From Polaribacter dokdonensis (GTDB taxonomy: Bacteria > Bacteroidota > Bacteroidia > Flavobacteriales > Flavobacteriaceae), in the NCBI RefSeq assembly GCF_024362345.1, contig NZ_CP101505.1:1757501-1821500 (forward strand): a stretch of DNA of 64,000 nucleotides. The letters run 5' to 3'. Of this stretch, positions 7,831-17,368 are shown in pieces. A program made the position numbers and the translations under genes. How positions within the stretch are numbered: position 1 is the stretch's first letter; each line of letters begins with the position of its first letter. Below the pieces are notes generated by a model. It was not told the origin of the DNA. It saw nothing but the letters and a program-made list of their open reading frames with translations, and ran no database searches.

Positions 7831-10800
7831 TTATAGTTGTTCTGTAAATTTGTCGGTAAATTCTTTAGTCCAATTTGAATAATATTCCAAATTAGCTGCA
7901 ACAATTGTTTGCTCGTATTTATTATGTATATCTTTATTCTTAATCTGATTTATTAATTCTTGTCTAATATAATCTAAGGTAGATTCTAGTGCATCTTGAT
8001 CAGGCTCTTTGTACCACGCCAAAATACCTTCATATAATTCATTTATAGCTTGATCCAATAAAGCAGGAGTTATGTCAGACAAAATAAATAAGGTATAACT
8101 CTTTAACATTTTAAACAAGTAACTGTCAGGATTAACCCTTAACATACGCATACAAGCACCTCTTAAATGCTTTATATTATTTTTAAAGCTTGCAGAGACA
8201 TCATCTTGCATTAAGTCGATATATTTTTTTATCAAAACGTCAGGTAGAACACCTTTTTCTTTATCCGCAATTAAAGAAGCCGGAATTTTAGTGCGGATCT
8301 CTTTACCTTTTTTATTCCTAATTACATCAGCAAAATTCTCTCGTCTAGAATATTTAGCATTGAAGTAATAAAATATCTCATCTTTAATTATTTCTGTTTG
8401 TGAAAAAACATCTTTTTTTGTTAGTGCTAATTCACACATATTAATGATATCATTAATTGCTTGCTTTCTTTTCTCAGCAATTTTATCATATACAAAATCA
8501 GTTAAATACTTTACACAAACGCTTATAACAGTTAATTTGTTTGATTCAATTTGAGCGCCATATTGCTCTTTCAGTTTTCGAACCTCATTAACCGCATATA
8601 CATCTGAAACATAACGTGTTAATAAATAAGATAAATTATCAAAGTAAGTTTCTGTTTCTTTTTTTACTATTTTTACTTTATACAATTTATTAGCATAATC
8701 CACTGTATAATCATCAATAATACCGATGGAAATCATTCTATAAATAGCTTTGGCAGTATCTTCTTCACTTCTTGGAGTAAAGTATTTTCTCATTGTATCT
8801 TGAATCGCCTTTTCATCTGATAACATTAAATCATCACACAATGATTGAGCACTCCCATTTTTAAAATGTTGAATTAGAAAGTCAGAGAACGATTTCACAG
8901 GAGTTTGATTATTTCCTGTATTATAAATAGTTTCATAAGGTTCCTTATAAGCTTGAAATAAAGCACTAAGGTTTTGGTTGATTTGGTCAAATTTATTGCC
9001 TTGATACTCCCTGGTTGTGAATGGGGGATAAAATTTGTTTGTAAAAGGAATACGAATTTCTTTTTCTTCCCCTATAACCATATTTTCAAAAGCCTTTTCT
9101 ATTCCGGTACTTTCGTCTTCATTCACAACAGATTCAGACAAATACTTGTATAGATTTTTTGGTTTTTCGGGGAGTATATTTATTTTATTTAATATATAAC
9201 TTCCAATTTCCTGGGAGATTTCATTATGAGTTATGTCTTTTTTGTTTGGGTAAAATTTACCCCATTTTAAGTTAAAAACACCAATATAATCTCCTGTGTC
9301 AAGAGTGTTTACGAAAAAGCTATCATGCCCCTTAGACCAGCTTAACTTAATTGGAAAATGAGAAAACTCAAGGTTCACCTCATTTTGTAATTGTACAAAC
9401 TTAGTGGTATTAGGAAAATGAATTTTACTTCTTAGTTCGAATATTGCCTGTCGTTCTTTTAACTTTCCTTTAAATGAATTGCGATGAAACCACTCTAGAA
9501 CTTCTTTATCGTCCTTCCCTATTTCAGTCTCAATTTTTAAAATTCCATTATCATTAACTTCTTCCTCTGTAGTAGAAATTAATATTGATGATAGCGATAA
9601 TTTACCATCTCTACCAGCTCTTCCAGCCTCTTGGACAAAAGACTCGATAGAAGAAGGAGGATTAATATGTATGGTTTTTCGAACATTTGCTTTGTCTATA
9701 CCCATACCAAATGCTTTAGTTGCGACCATAATATTTTGTTCGTTTTCTTGGAAAGCCTCTAAATTCCTAAACGATTCCTCATCTAACTTTTTTCTATCAG
9801 ACCCATCACCTGCACCAACAAAATAACCGACATCATTACCATTGTCATTTTCAAAACTACTTTTAACACCAAAAACACCAATTGCACCATTTTTATGTGG
9901 GCAAAAAACTACAGTTCCTTCTTTATATTTTTTGTTTTGAAATTTACCAAAATCATCATCTTTACTAAGACTTAGCGTCTTCTTTTGAATTTCAATATAA
10001 TCTTTTTCAAGATGAAATACCTTCCCTTTTACTTTTTGACTATCTGGTAAATAATCATTGTAAGCTCTGGTAAGGATTTTATTTAAACTGGTCTCATTAT
10101 TAAATTCCTCAAGTAATAAATTATCGTTTTTTGATATTAATTTTGAGATTTCTTCTTGCTTTCTATATCCAATTTCTTGGCGACTTAAACCATTTTTTGT
10201 TGCTTTTATAAAATCAATATTAAATAAAACCGGGACTACCTGATAATTAATTTCATTTCTTATTGAATTTTCATACCTAACCAATGCATCACCGTCATCA
10301 TTTGGTATTTTAAGTTCTCTTTCAATATCTGCTAAAACATCAAAAGAGGCTGTTGCTGTTAATCCAAATATTGGTATCGATTCATTAGATTTAGTCTTAG
10401 TATACTTTGTGACATTTTCACCTAAATTCAAATAAGGTGTTCTAAAATCATGGCCCCATTCGCTTACACAATGCACTTCATCTATAACCGCAAAAGAAAA
10501 AAAGTGATTATTCGCATTCGTTTTGCTTAGTAAGTCTCTAAAATCATGAATAACAAAACGTTCAGGCGAAACAAAAACAAATTGTAACTGACCAGATGGA
10601 AATAAAACAGATTGATTATAACGACGTTCTCCAGGACCTAATGATGAATTTATAAAAGCAGCTTTATCTATTCCCATTTTTAAAAGACCATCATATTGAT
10701 CTTGCATTAAAGAACGAATAGGATCTACCACAATGGTAATACCTGGTTGTAACATTGCTGCTAATTGATAGGTTAATGATTTACCACCACCTGTTGGCAA

Positions 10801-12267
10801 TAAACCAATAACCGATTTGTTTTTTAAGGCTCTATTTAAAATTGGTAGTTGCCCAACCCTAAATTTATTTTTTCTAAAAATTAATTGTACGAAATACTCT
10901 AATTTTTCTTTTGCTTCAGGAATATCCTCAAATAATTCATTATCTAAAGATTTTACAAAATCAATATATGTTATCGATTTTGCCGAAATTACCTGATTTA
11001 TAGTGTTCTTGTTTTTAAAGTGACAATTTCGAATTTCGATTACATTATTACTATTTAAAACTGTTTTGTAATCAATGGTATTAGATTTACTTAATGATGC
11101 GACATCGATAACTAAATCATACTGTTTTGAATTACAACTTTCTATTAAACTATGCTCTTTACCAAAATGTAAAGGGCTGTTTTTAAATTCTTCAGACGTA
11201 AATACAGTTAGGTTAATTTTAGGAACCTTATAATCATCTTTGGATGATAGATCGCTGAGATTATTTAAAGTTTGTAATAGATCAATTATTGCTAATTGGG
11301 CGCATGGGACATCTCTTTCTAGTATGGCTAAATCAAGTTTTTCTAAATTGGGATTATTTAACAAGTAGAGTAGTAATACTTTTTGTATCCGAGCTATAGA
11401 TATAGGTGTATGGATTAAAGAATATGTTTCAATTAAGTCTTGTATTGGAGTATTAAAATTAGATTTAACTAGCTTAACATATTTTTCCGAGGATAGTTTA
11501 TCGATTAGAGCATCAATATCATTAAATAAATTATCCTCTGTAACATGCTGTATATTTGTATTAAAGTTATTTACTTCTAAATCTTTAAGATCATCAATTA
11601 ATTTATCGTGGTATTTCTTACCATCAATTTCGATTACATAGACTTTACTATTTTTAATATTGGTTTCAGTTTTATATCTATTAAGTTTTTTTCGTTCATT
11701 TAAATATGGTATTTCGAAACTAAAATCAACACGCCCTTCATTGTTATCAGATGCACCTAGTGTATTTCGTTTTCTTTGATGCTGTAACATAAATGAAATA
11801 TGAGCATCACGATTTTTGATGTATTTTGATAAGAAATCTTTTTCAAAGCCACTATCTAAGTCTTCATAATATAAATTTTCTTTTCTGTTTTTAAACCTGG
11901 AATCTATTGGGTGTAAAGCATTAAAAATACTCTGAACATCAATTTCTTTTATAAATTCGTACTCTATAACATGCTCCCTCTTACAATTTTTAGTTACTTG
12001 TAAGGCTTCTGATATTTTACTCTCTATAAATGGACTGGCGAATGTTAGTTCACCTCTAGTAACTATGTTGTGAGCTACTGCTAGTATTGAATTAGGATTC
12101 TCTGGCGTTGCTAATTCAAACACAGATGCAACATCAAAAACACTTAAGGTTTTAAAAAGACCATCTAATTCTAATGCATTAAAAAAAGAATTATTTTCAT
12201 TTTTGACATAAGTAGTCAATACTTTTTTGACCGAAGAAAGAATATAACCTGCTTTAAACTGATTCAT
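7831..12267 (-). CDS. Large PD-(D/E)XK-RecQ helicase fusion nested in the type I locus
   Basis: This 1478-aa protein carries, at about 137-245, a region like DUF559/Vsr-type PD-(D/E)XK nucleases: an early Glu in FEKDF, RVDFSFE with Asp181, then VIEIDGKKYH with Glu213 and Asp215. A RecQ-type helicase follows: PTGGGKS (491-497), VVDPIRSLMQDQ, VIDEVHCVSEWGHDFR (594-609), GLTATAS (635-641) and, after a large insertion, QEAGRAGRDG. The C-terminal 550 or so residues are unrecognised; the RecQ zinc-binding and HRDC domains are not evident. It starts two bases after the hsdR stop and is followed three bases later by the coiled-coil membrane gene, so it is part of the restriction operon. ATP-dependent unwinding plus cleavage of invading DNA is the obvious hypothesis. 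Confidence 0.88.
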   Translation of the reverse strand: MNQFKAGYILSSVKKVLTTYVKNENNSFFNALELDGLFKTLSVFDVASVFELATPENPNSILAVAHNIVTRGELTFASPFIESKISEALQVTKNCKREHVIEYEFIKEIDVQSIFNALHPIDSRFKNRKENLYYEDLDSGFEKDFLSKYIKNRDAHISFMLQHQRKRNTLGASDNNEGRVDFSFEIPYLNERKKLNRYKTETNIKNSKVYVIEIDGKKYHDKLIDDLKDLEVNNFNTNIQHVTEDNLFNDIDALIDKLSSEKYVKLVKSNFNTPIQDLIETYSLIHTPISIARIQKVLLLYLLNNPNLEKLDLAILERDVPCAQLAIIDLLQTLNNLSDLSSKDDYKVPKINLTVFTSEEFKNSPLHFGKEHSLIESCNSKQYDLVIDVASLSKSNTIDYKTVLNSNNVIEIRNCHFKNKNTINQVISAKSITYIDFVKSLDNELFEDIPEAKEKLEYFVQLIFRKNKFRVGQLPILNRALKNKSVIGLLPTGGGKSLTYQLAAMLQPGITIVVDPIRSLMQDQYDGLLKMGIDKAAFINSSLGPGERRYNQSVLFPSGQLQFVFVSPERFVIHDFRDLLSKTNANNHFFSFAVIDEVHCVSEWGHDFRTPYLNLGENVTKYTKTKSNESIPIFGLTATASFDVLADIERELKIPNDDGDALVRYENSIRNEINYQVVPVLFNIDFIKATKNGLSRQEIGYRKQEEISKLISKNDNLLLEEFNNETSLNKILTRAYNDYLPDSQKVKGKVFHLEKDYIEIQKKTLSLSKDDDFGKFQNKKYKEGTVVFCPHKNGAIGVFGVKSSFENDNGNDVGYFVGAGDGSDRKKLDEESFRNLEAFQENEQNIMVATKAFGMGIDKANVRKTIHINPPSSIESFVQEAGRAGRDGKLSLSSILISTTEEEVNDNGILKIETEIGKDDKEVLEWFHRNSFKGKLKERQAIFELRSKIHFPNTTKFVQLQNEVNLEFSHFPIKLSWSKGHDSFFVNTLDTGDYIGVFNLKWGKFYPNKKDITHNEISQEIGSYILNKINILPEKPKNLYKYLSESVVNEDESTGIEKAFENMVIGEEKEIRIPFTNKFYPPFTTREYQGNKFDQINQNLSALFQAYKEPYETIYNTGNNQTPVKSFSDFLIQHFKNGSAQSLCDDLMLSDEKAIQDTMRKYFTPRSEEDTAKAIYRMISIGIIDDYTVDYANKLYKVKIVKKETETYFDNLSYLLTRYVSDVYAVNEVRKLKEQYGAQIESNKLTVISVCVKYLTDFVYDKIAEKRKQAINDIINMCELALTKKDVFSQTEIIKDEIFYYFNAKYSRRENFADVIRNKKGKEIRTKIPASLIADKEKGVLPDVLIKKYIDLMQDDVSASFKNNIKHLRGACMRMLRVNPDSYLFKMLKSYTLFILSDITPALLDQAINELYEGILAWYKEPDQDALESTLDYIRQELINQIKNKDIHNKYEQTIVAANLEYYSNWTKEFTDKFTEQL

Positions 12268-12269
12268 AT

Positions 12270-15200
12270 TTAAGCGTATAAATATTCGTTTAATTCTTTA
12301 ATAATATCGGCAGTTTCATTTTTAAAGACCTTATCTAAACGTTTTAATCCGCCATCTAAACTAAAAGGAGGTTTGTTTAAATCTTCTATAGTAATAATGG
12401 ATTCTTTTTGTAACTGTGCTTCTATTTTAGATAGCCATTTTAATTGAATTTGATTCCAATTATGAGTGGTTTTTAGTTTTTCTACGGCAGTTGTAATACG
12501 TTCTTGATGACTTCTTAGATTTTCTCCTAATGCAGAAGTACGAATGTGTGCAATAATATCTGCCACAATTTCCTGATTGGTTACTTCTTTATAAGCGGTA
12601 TTCAATTTATTACGACTGTATCCTTCTACATCTAACATTAAACGCAATTCTTTAAGATCTTTACGCGTTAAACTACTTGGCTTTGTACATACAATGTTTA
12701 ATGCTGCTATTTTATTTCTATTATTTTGAATGTATTGTGTAAACGACTCTAAATAATCTTTAGGTTTTAAATTGTTCTCGTAAGCTCTATTCACCTCTTC
12801 TACTTTATCAGCATGATCGCTATACAAAGTTTGATAATTGCCTCCTTTTCCTTTTTCGTTATCTAAAAAAGTCCATAAATGGTTATAATCTTCTAATTTT
12901 GATTGCAACTCTTCTACTGGAAAACTTTTTATATTTTCTGCAAATTCTTTAACAGTAGATTTACCTGATAAGGCTGCAAATTGCTCTTTTTGCTCTGCAT
13001 TAAAACTAGACAACTTACGCTGCATTTTTGCTAAAACTCTATCTAACTTTACTTCTTTAGCATAATCATCTTTAATTATAGAAATCTCATGTAATAAATT
13101 AGAAAATGTTTTAGATGTTTTGGGCGCTACAGGCTTCATAACCTGTTCTTTAGCCATTATTTCTGTTACACCCACACAATCGTAAATTAAAAATACTTCT
13201 TTGCCTATTTCATCACAACGTCTTGTTGCTCTACCAATCATTTGATCGTATAAAATACGAGAATTAACACGTCTTAAAAACACCAGATTAGAAATACTTG
13301 GCACATCAATTCCTGTAGTTAATAAATCTACAGTTACCACAATACTTGGGTATTGGTCGTTTTTATATTTTCTTAGTAAATCTTCTCTATCATAAACATT
13401 CCCAGTAATTTTTTTAATAGCATCTGCATCTACAATTTCACCTAATGCTTCAAATTCTTTATACAATACATCTACAATCATATCTGCATGTGTATTATTT
13501 GCAGCAAATATTAAAGTCTTTTTTTTGTCTTCTGGATGAATTCCATAATCTGAAATTAAAGCACCTAAAACAGCTTTGTTAAAATTCTCCGTAATTACCC
13601 TTTTATTAAACCCTGTGATTTCAACTTTAATTTCATCTTGAGTTACCCCTAAGTCTTTAATTTCGTTTTCTTCTGGGTCGTACACTTTTACCTCATCTCC
13701 TCTTTCCCATTTAATGCCTTCTTTAGAGAGTGTTGTTTGAAAAACATAAGGAGGTTCAAAATCAATTAACCAACCATCTATAACTGCTTGTCTGTATGAA
13801 TATGTAAAAACAGGGTTACCAAAAATTTCTTTTGTATGAATTGCTGGTGTTGCTGTTAAACCAATTCTATAGGCATCAAAATAATCTAATACCATTCTGT
13901 ATTTACTTTGAAAATCTAACTGATCACTTAAAATATATTCTTCATCATCCATTTCCTTATCCAAGGTATAACCTCTGTGTGCCTCATCTACCACAATACA
14001 ATCATAATCACCTATAGATGGTGGGTTGTCTGAATAGGCAATTCTATGCACCATACCTTGTACAGTTGCAAAGTGAATTTTAGTATCTAACTCAGCAGCT
14101 TTGTCTTCTAAATCTTGTAAATCATAAATTTGAGCAAACGTTTGTAAACCTTCTACATGCACTTCTTTAAAAGCGTCTGATGCTTGTTTACCCAACATAC
14201 GTCTATCTACCAAGAATAAAATTCGTCTAAATCTACCTGAAGAGATTAAACGATAACACATACCAATAATTGTTCTTGTTTTACCTGTACCAGTAGCCAT
14301 TGCTAATAATGAACGCCTTTCTAACTGATTTGTTAATATCTTATTTTCAACTTTTTTTATGGCTTTTATTTGATAATCACGAAGATTTAAGCCACTTGGA
14401 TCTGATAAAAGATCAAAATCTGTTTGCTTTAGTTTGTTAACAGCCTGCTCGTCATCATATGCTAATTTTTCAATTAAGTCTCTAGGTGAAAACCAATCTG
14501 AAATTGGTCTGGCAATATTTTTTTGATTTCTGGCATCCCAAAACCAAATTCCAGAAGCAGTTCTATACTGTTCTAAATAAGACCTACCATTTGTAGCAAA
14601 TGTAAAGGGCACTTTATAGTTACTACTATTGGGATGATCTGGAAATGAAAAAGCTTCACTTTCTTTAATCAGTTCACTATATTTTTTCGCCTGTCCTAGA
14701 TCGCTCATTACATTTTTAATATGTTTTTTTGCCTCTATAACACCTACTAGTAATTCTCCGCAAAACAATGCATAATCTGCCCATTTATTATCGCATTTCC
14801 ATTCTGCAATTGCCATTTGTTTACCTTTCTGTGGTAATGTTTTGTGTGTTTTATAATTTATTGTTTTCGTATCACACTCCCAACCAGCATCGCGTAATTG
14901 TTTGTCTATACGATCTCTTGTTTCAGATTCATTTTCTTCAGTTTTTTTAACTAATCGTTTACCTCTTTCTTTTCTTTCTTCTTTTTGCTCTGCTGTTGAG
15001 GCTTTGAAATAAATTGCTTTTGCTTTTAAAGCTGCTAATTCTTCTTTAGTACTTTCAAGTTCTTCTTTTATTTTATTTAAAACTTCTTTAGGTGTTGATA
15101 CTTTAGAAGGTGTTATAAACGCTGCATTAACATCTTCCTCTTCATACAATTCATAAAACCAGACACCTAAATTGAAAGCTTGACGCAGCATAAAACGAGC

Positions 15201-15512
15201 TTCTGCCCCAGAAGCTTCTCCTGTATGAGAGCCTTTGTTACCACTTTTACGTAACTTATGCAGAATGTCTTTTATTTCTTGAGGAACAATACTCGAAGTA
15301 TCTAAAGCTTTTAATCTTTCAAATTGGCTATAATTTTGAAAATCACTAAACCCCTCAAACTCTCCAAGCATTAGAGTAACTTGTTCTGAAAATATTCTCA
15401 GCTTAGTTAAAGTTGTACTTGGGTCTTCGTACGTATTTTTTTCAGCAAGTATACCTAAACGATAAAGTGCTGGATATTCTTTTTCTAAAAATGTAAAGTT
15501 TGATATAAACAT
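12270..15512 (-). CDS. hsdR: Type I restriction endonuclease subunit HsdR
   Basis: This 1080-aa subunit translocates and cuts unmodified DNA. It has an N-terminal helical region of DUF4145 type, a coiled-coil linker (about 140-190), and an HsdR nuclease core with Asp in WADYALF and EAK in GVIEAKKH. The helicase follows with MATGTGKTR, VVDEAHRG, GLTATPA and QMIGRATRR, then a C-terminal EcoEI-type helical domain. All nuclease and ATPase motifs are present. It is the first gene of the restriction operon, 162 bases below an unrelated small gene; that spacer contains an 11-bp odd palindrome TTGGTAACCAA (15595-15605) that could mark its promoter region. The two accessory genes directly follow it. 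Confidence 0.96.
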   Translation of the reverse strand: MFISNFTFLEKEYPALYRLGILAEKNTYEDPSTTLTKLRIFSEQVTLMLGEFEGFSDFQNYSQFERLKALDTSSIVPQEIKDILHKLRKSGNKGSHTGEASGAEARFMLRQAFNLGVWFYELYEEEDVNAAFITPSKVSTPKEVLNKIKEELESTKEELAALKAKAIYFKASTAEQKEERKERGKRLVKKTEENESETRDRIDKQLRDAGWECDTKTINYKTHKTLPQKGKQMAIAEWKCDNKWADYALFCGELLVGVIEAKKHIKNVMSDLGQAKKYSELIKESEAFSFPDHPNSSNYKVPFTFATNGRSYLEQYRTASGIWFWDARNQKNIARPISDWFSPRDLIEKLAYDDEQAVNKLKQTDFDLLSDPSGLNLRDYQIKAIKKVENKILTNQLERRSLLAMATGTGKTRTIIGMCYRLISSGRFRRILFLVDRRMLGKQASDAFKEVHVEGLQTFAQIYDLQDLEDKAAELDTKIHFATVQGMVHRIAYSDNPPSIGDYDCIVVDEAHRGYTLDKEMDDEEYILSDQLDFQSKYRMVLDYFDAYRIGLTATPAIHTKEIFGNPVFTYSYRQAVIDGWLIDFEPPYVFQTTLSKEGIKWERGDEVKVYDPEENEIKDLGVTQDEIKVEITGFNKRVITENFNKAVLGALISDYGIHPEDKKKTLIFAANNTHADMIVDVLYKEFEALGEIVDADAIKKITGNVYDREDLLRKYKNDQYPSIVVTVDLLTTGIDVPSISNLVFLRRVNSRILYDQMIGRATRRCDEIGKEVFLIYDCVGVTEIMAKEQVMKPVAPKTSKTFSNLLHEISIIKDDYAKEVKLDRVLAKMQRKLSSFNAEQKEQFAALSGKSTVKEFAENIKSFPVEELQSKLEDYNHLWTFLDNEKGKGGNYQTLYSDHADKVEEVNRAYENNLKPKDYLESFTQYIQNNRNKIAALNIVCTKPSSLTRKDLKELRLMLDVEGYSRNKLNTAYKEVTNQEIVADIIAHIRTSALGENLRSHQERITTAVEKLKTTHNWNQIQLKWLSKIEAQLQKESIITIEDLNKPPFSLDGGLKRLDKVFKNETADIIKELNEYLYA

Positions 15513-15674
15513 AGGGTTATTCTTGCAATTTTTTTTAATACTGAAATTACAAAAAACATTTGTTTTAATACTAAATGATGCTTTTTAATTTAAATTGGTA
15601 ACCAACAAACTCCTTGCTTTTTTCCAAAAAACAAAATGGCTCTATCGTAAATTAACCTAGTTTGAATCCTTTAA

Positions 15675-16028
15675 CTAAGTTTTTAATAATAACTGAAAGC
15701 TATTTTCTTCTACTTCTTTAGTACTCTTTACTAGACCTTTTTCATTAAAAGAAATATTGGTTTTAGATTTTACCCTAAACTGCGGGTAATGTTTAGTGAT
15801 TGATAAAGTATTGCTTTGTTCAGAGTCATTTACTTCAAATGTTTTTTCATCATTTGTTAAACTTCTTCTAACTCTCCCTTTTAAGTTAGATGGGTTTTCT
15901 TTTAAATTTCTTGATAATCTAATCTTTTGAACTTCTTCAAATATCAACTTGAAGTGTACAAAATTATCAATAGCCTTCAAATTTATTAATGCCTGATAGG
16001 TTTGTTCTGTTTCAGGATATTTTGCCAT
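15675..16028 (-). CDS. Small protein of unknown function
   Basis: This 117-aa soluble protein is rich in Lys, Asn and Glu and I do not recognise it. It has no cysteine pair, membrane helix or nuclease motif. The first half is predicted helical and the second half alternates in a beta-like pattern. It starts three bases after the stop of the DUF2130 gene, so it is certainly in the same transcript and probably acts with it. It could be a regulatory or inhibitory partner; the sequence gives no further clue. Confidence 0.65.
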   Translation of the reverse strand: MAKYPETEQTYQALINLKAIDNFVHFKLIFEEVQKIRLSRNLKENPSNLKGRVRRSLTNDEKTFEVNDSEQSNTLSITKHYPQFRVKSKTNISFNEKGLVKSTKEVEENSFQLLLKT

Positions 16029-16031
16029 CGT

Positions 16032-17306
16032 TTATTCTTTTAAATTGTTGAACTTCTCTTTCATTGTTGGGTTGTTATAGATTAACTTTTTGATGGTTAA
16101 ATCCTCTGCCTTATTATTCGCTAAACGCAAATTATTTTCTGAAGATAATAAGGCTGCTTTAGTTTTTTCTAAATGACTTATCGTTTTGTCAATTTCTGAT
16201 ATCGCAGTCATAAACTTACGACTGGCTAAATCATAATTACGAGCAAAACCGGTTTTAAATTCCTCTATTTTATCTTCAAAATTGGTGATGTCCACATTTT
16301 GATTACGCATGATGTTTAACTCTTGTTTATACTGTAACGATTTCATTCCGGAATTTCTTAACAAGGTGATAATTTGTATAAAAAATTGCGGACGTACTAC
16401 ATACATTTTAGGGTATCTATAAGATACATCTACTATACCTGTATTGTAATAATCACTATCTGCCTCTAGCATAGACACTAACACTGCATATTCACAACCT
16501 TTAGCTTTTCTATCTTTATCTAGTTTGGCAAAGAAATCTTCGTTTTTCTTTTTAGTAGCGGTTTCATCATTTTGGTTTTTCATTTCGAACATGATAGAAA
16601 CAATTTCATTACCCTGTTCATCTTCTTCTTTAAAAATATAATCTCCTTTTGTACCCCCAGAAGCATCATTGTCCTTTTCGAAATATGCATTCTGGAAACC
16701 TGTAGCTCTTAATTGATTGAAACTATTTTCACAATGTTGCTCTAGATTTTCACCCAACATTTTGGTTGATTGTTTTTGTTTAAAGTCTTTAAGGCGTTGG
16801 ATTTCATCATCTTTCAATTGCAGCTCTTTAGCTATATGATCTTTTTCTAGACGAAATTCCTCTTTTAAGGATTTCTCCAGATTCACTTTTTCAGCTTCTT
16901 TAAGCTTGATGTCGTTTTCTAATTGATTTTTTTCTTTTTCAATAGAATTTACAGCAGTTTGTAGCGCTATTTTTTTTTCATTTTCGGCTTGTTGTAACTT
17001 AGATTGTAATTGAGAAATTTCTATATCTTTCTTAGAAACTTCTTCAATTAAAGCCGATTTACTTTTTAATTCTAACTCTTGAATCTTTTTGTCTTTATTA
17101 TCTATCTGTTTTTGCATTATATTTCTTAATCGCTCTTCTGCAAGCTCAATAGCTGATTTTTTATCTTTTTCAGCATTATCTAAATGAGTATTCAGCTCTT
17201 CTTGGAATTGCTGGTCGCGTACTTGATTCACAATGTTATTATAAACAGCATCGTCTACTTTAAAAACTTCTTTACAATTTGGGCATTTTACATGATTGTC
17301 TTTCAT
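16032..17306 (-). CDS. DUF2130 family protein, nuclease-like with long coiled coil
   Basis: This 424-aa protein begins with a CPNC zinc-binding-type motif (C8, C11), followed by a coiled coil over about residues 40-180, then a globular domain. The globular part shows a Glu in GENLEQ (185-190), Asp222 in GDYIF, and Glu241-x-Lys243 in MFEMKNQ, which fits a PD-(D/E)XK-type active site. The domain and layout match DUF2130, a family distantly similar to RmuC and found often near restriction and defence genes. No membrane segment. It follows the response regulator gene after 62 bases and precedes a small unknown gene by three. A DNA-cleaving output for the neighbouring two-component pair is possible but only positional. 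Confidence 0.85.
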   Translation of the reverse strand: MKDNHVKCPNCKEVFKVDDAVYNNIVNQVRDQQFQEELNTHLDNAEKDKKSAIELAEERLRNIMQKQIDNKDKKIQELELKSKSALIEEVSKKDIEISQLQSKLQQAENEKKIALQTAVNSIEKEKNQLENDIKLKEAEKVNLEKSLKEEFRLEKDHIAKELQLKDDEIQRLKDFKQKQSTKMLGENLEQHCENSFNQLRATGFQNAYFEKDNDASGGTKGDYIFKEEDEQGNEIVSIMFEMKNQNDETATKKKNEDFFAKLDKDRKAKGCEYAVLVSMLEADSDYYNTGIVDVSYRYPKMYVVRPQFFIQIITLLRNSGMKSLQYKQELNIMRNQNVDITNFEDKIEEFKTGFARNYDLASRKFMTAISEIDKTISHLEKTKAALLSSENNLRLANNKAEDLTIKKLIYNNPTMKEKFNNLKE

Positions 17307-17368
17307 AACTATTTCTTTAATGATTATGCTACAAATTTAAGGTTGAGGTGTGCAGGGTTTTTGCATAG

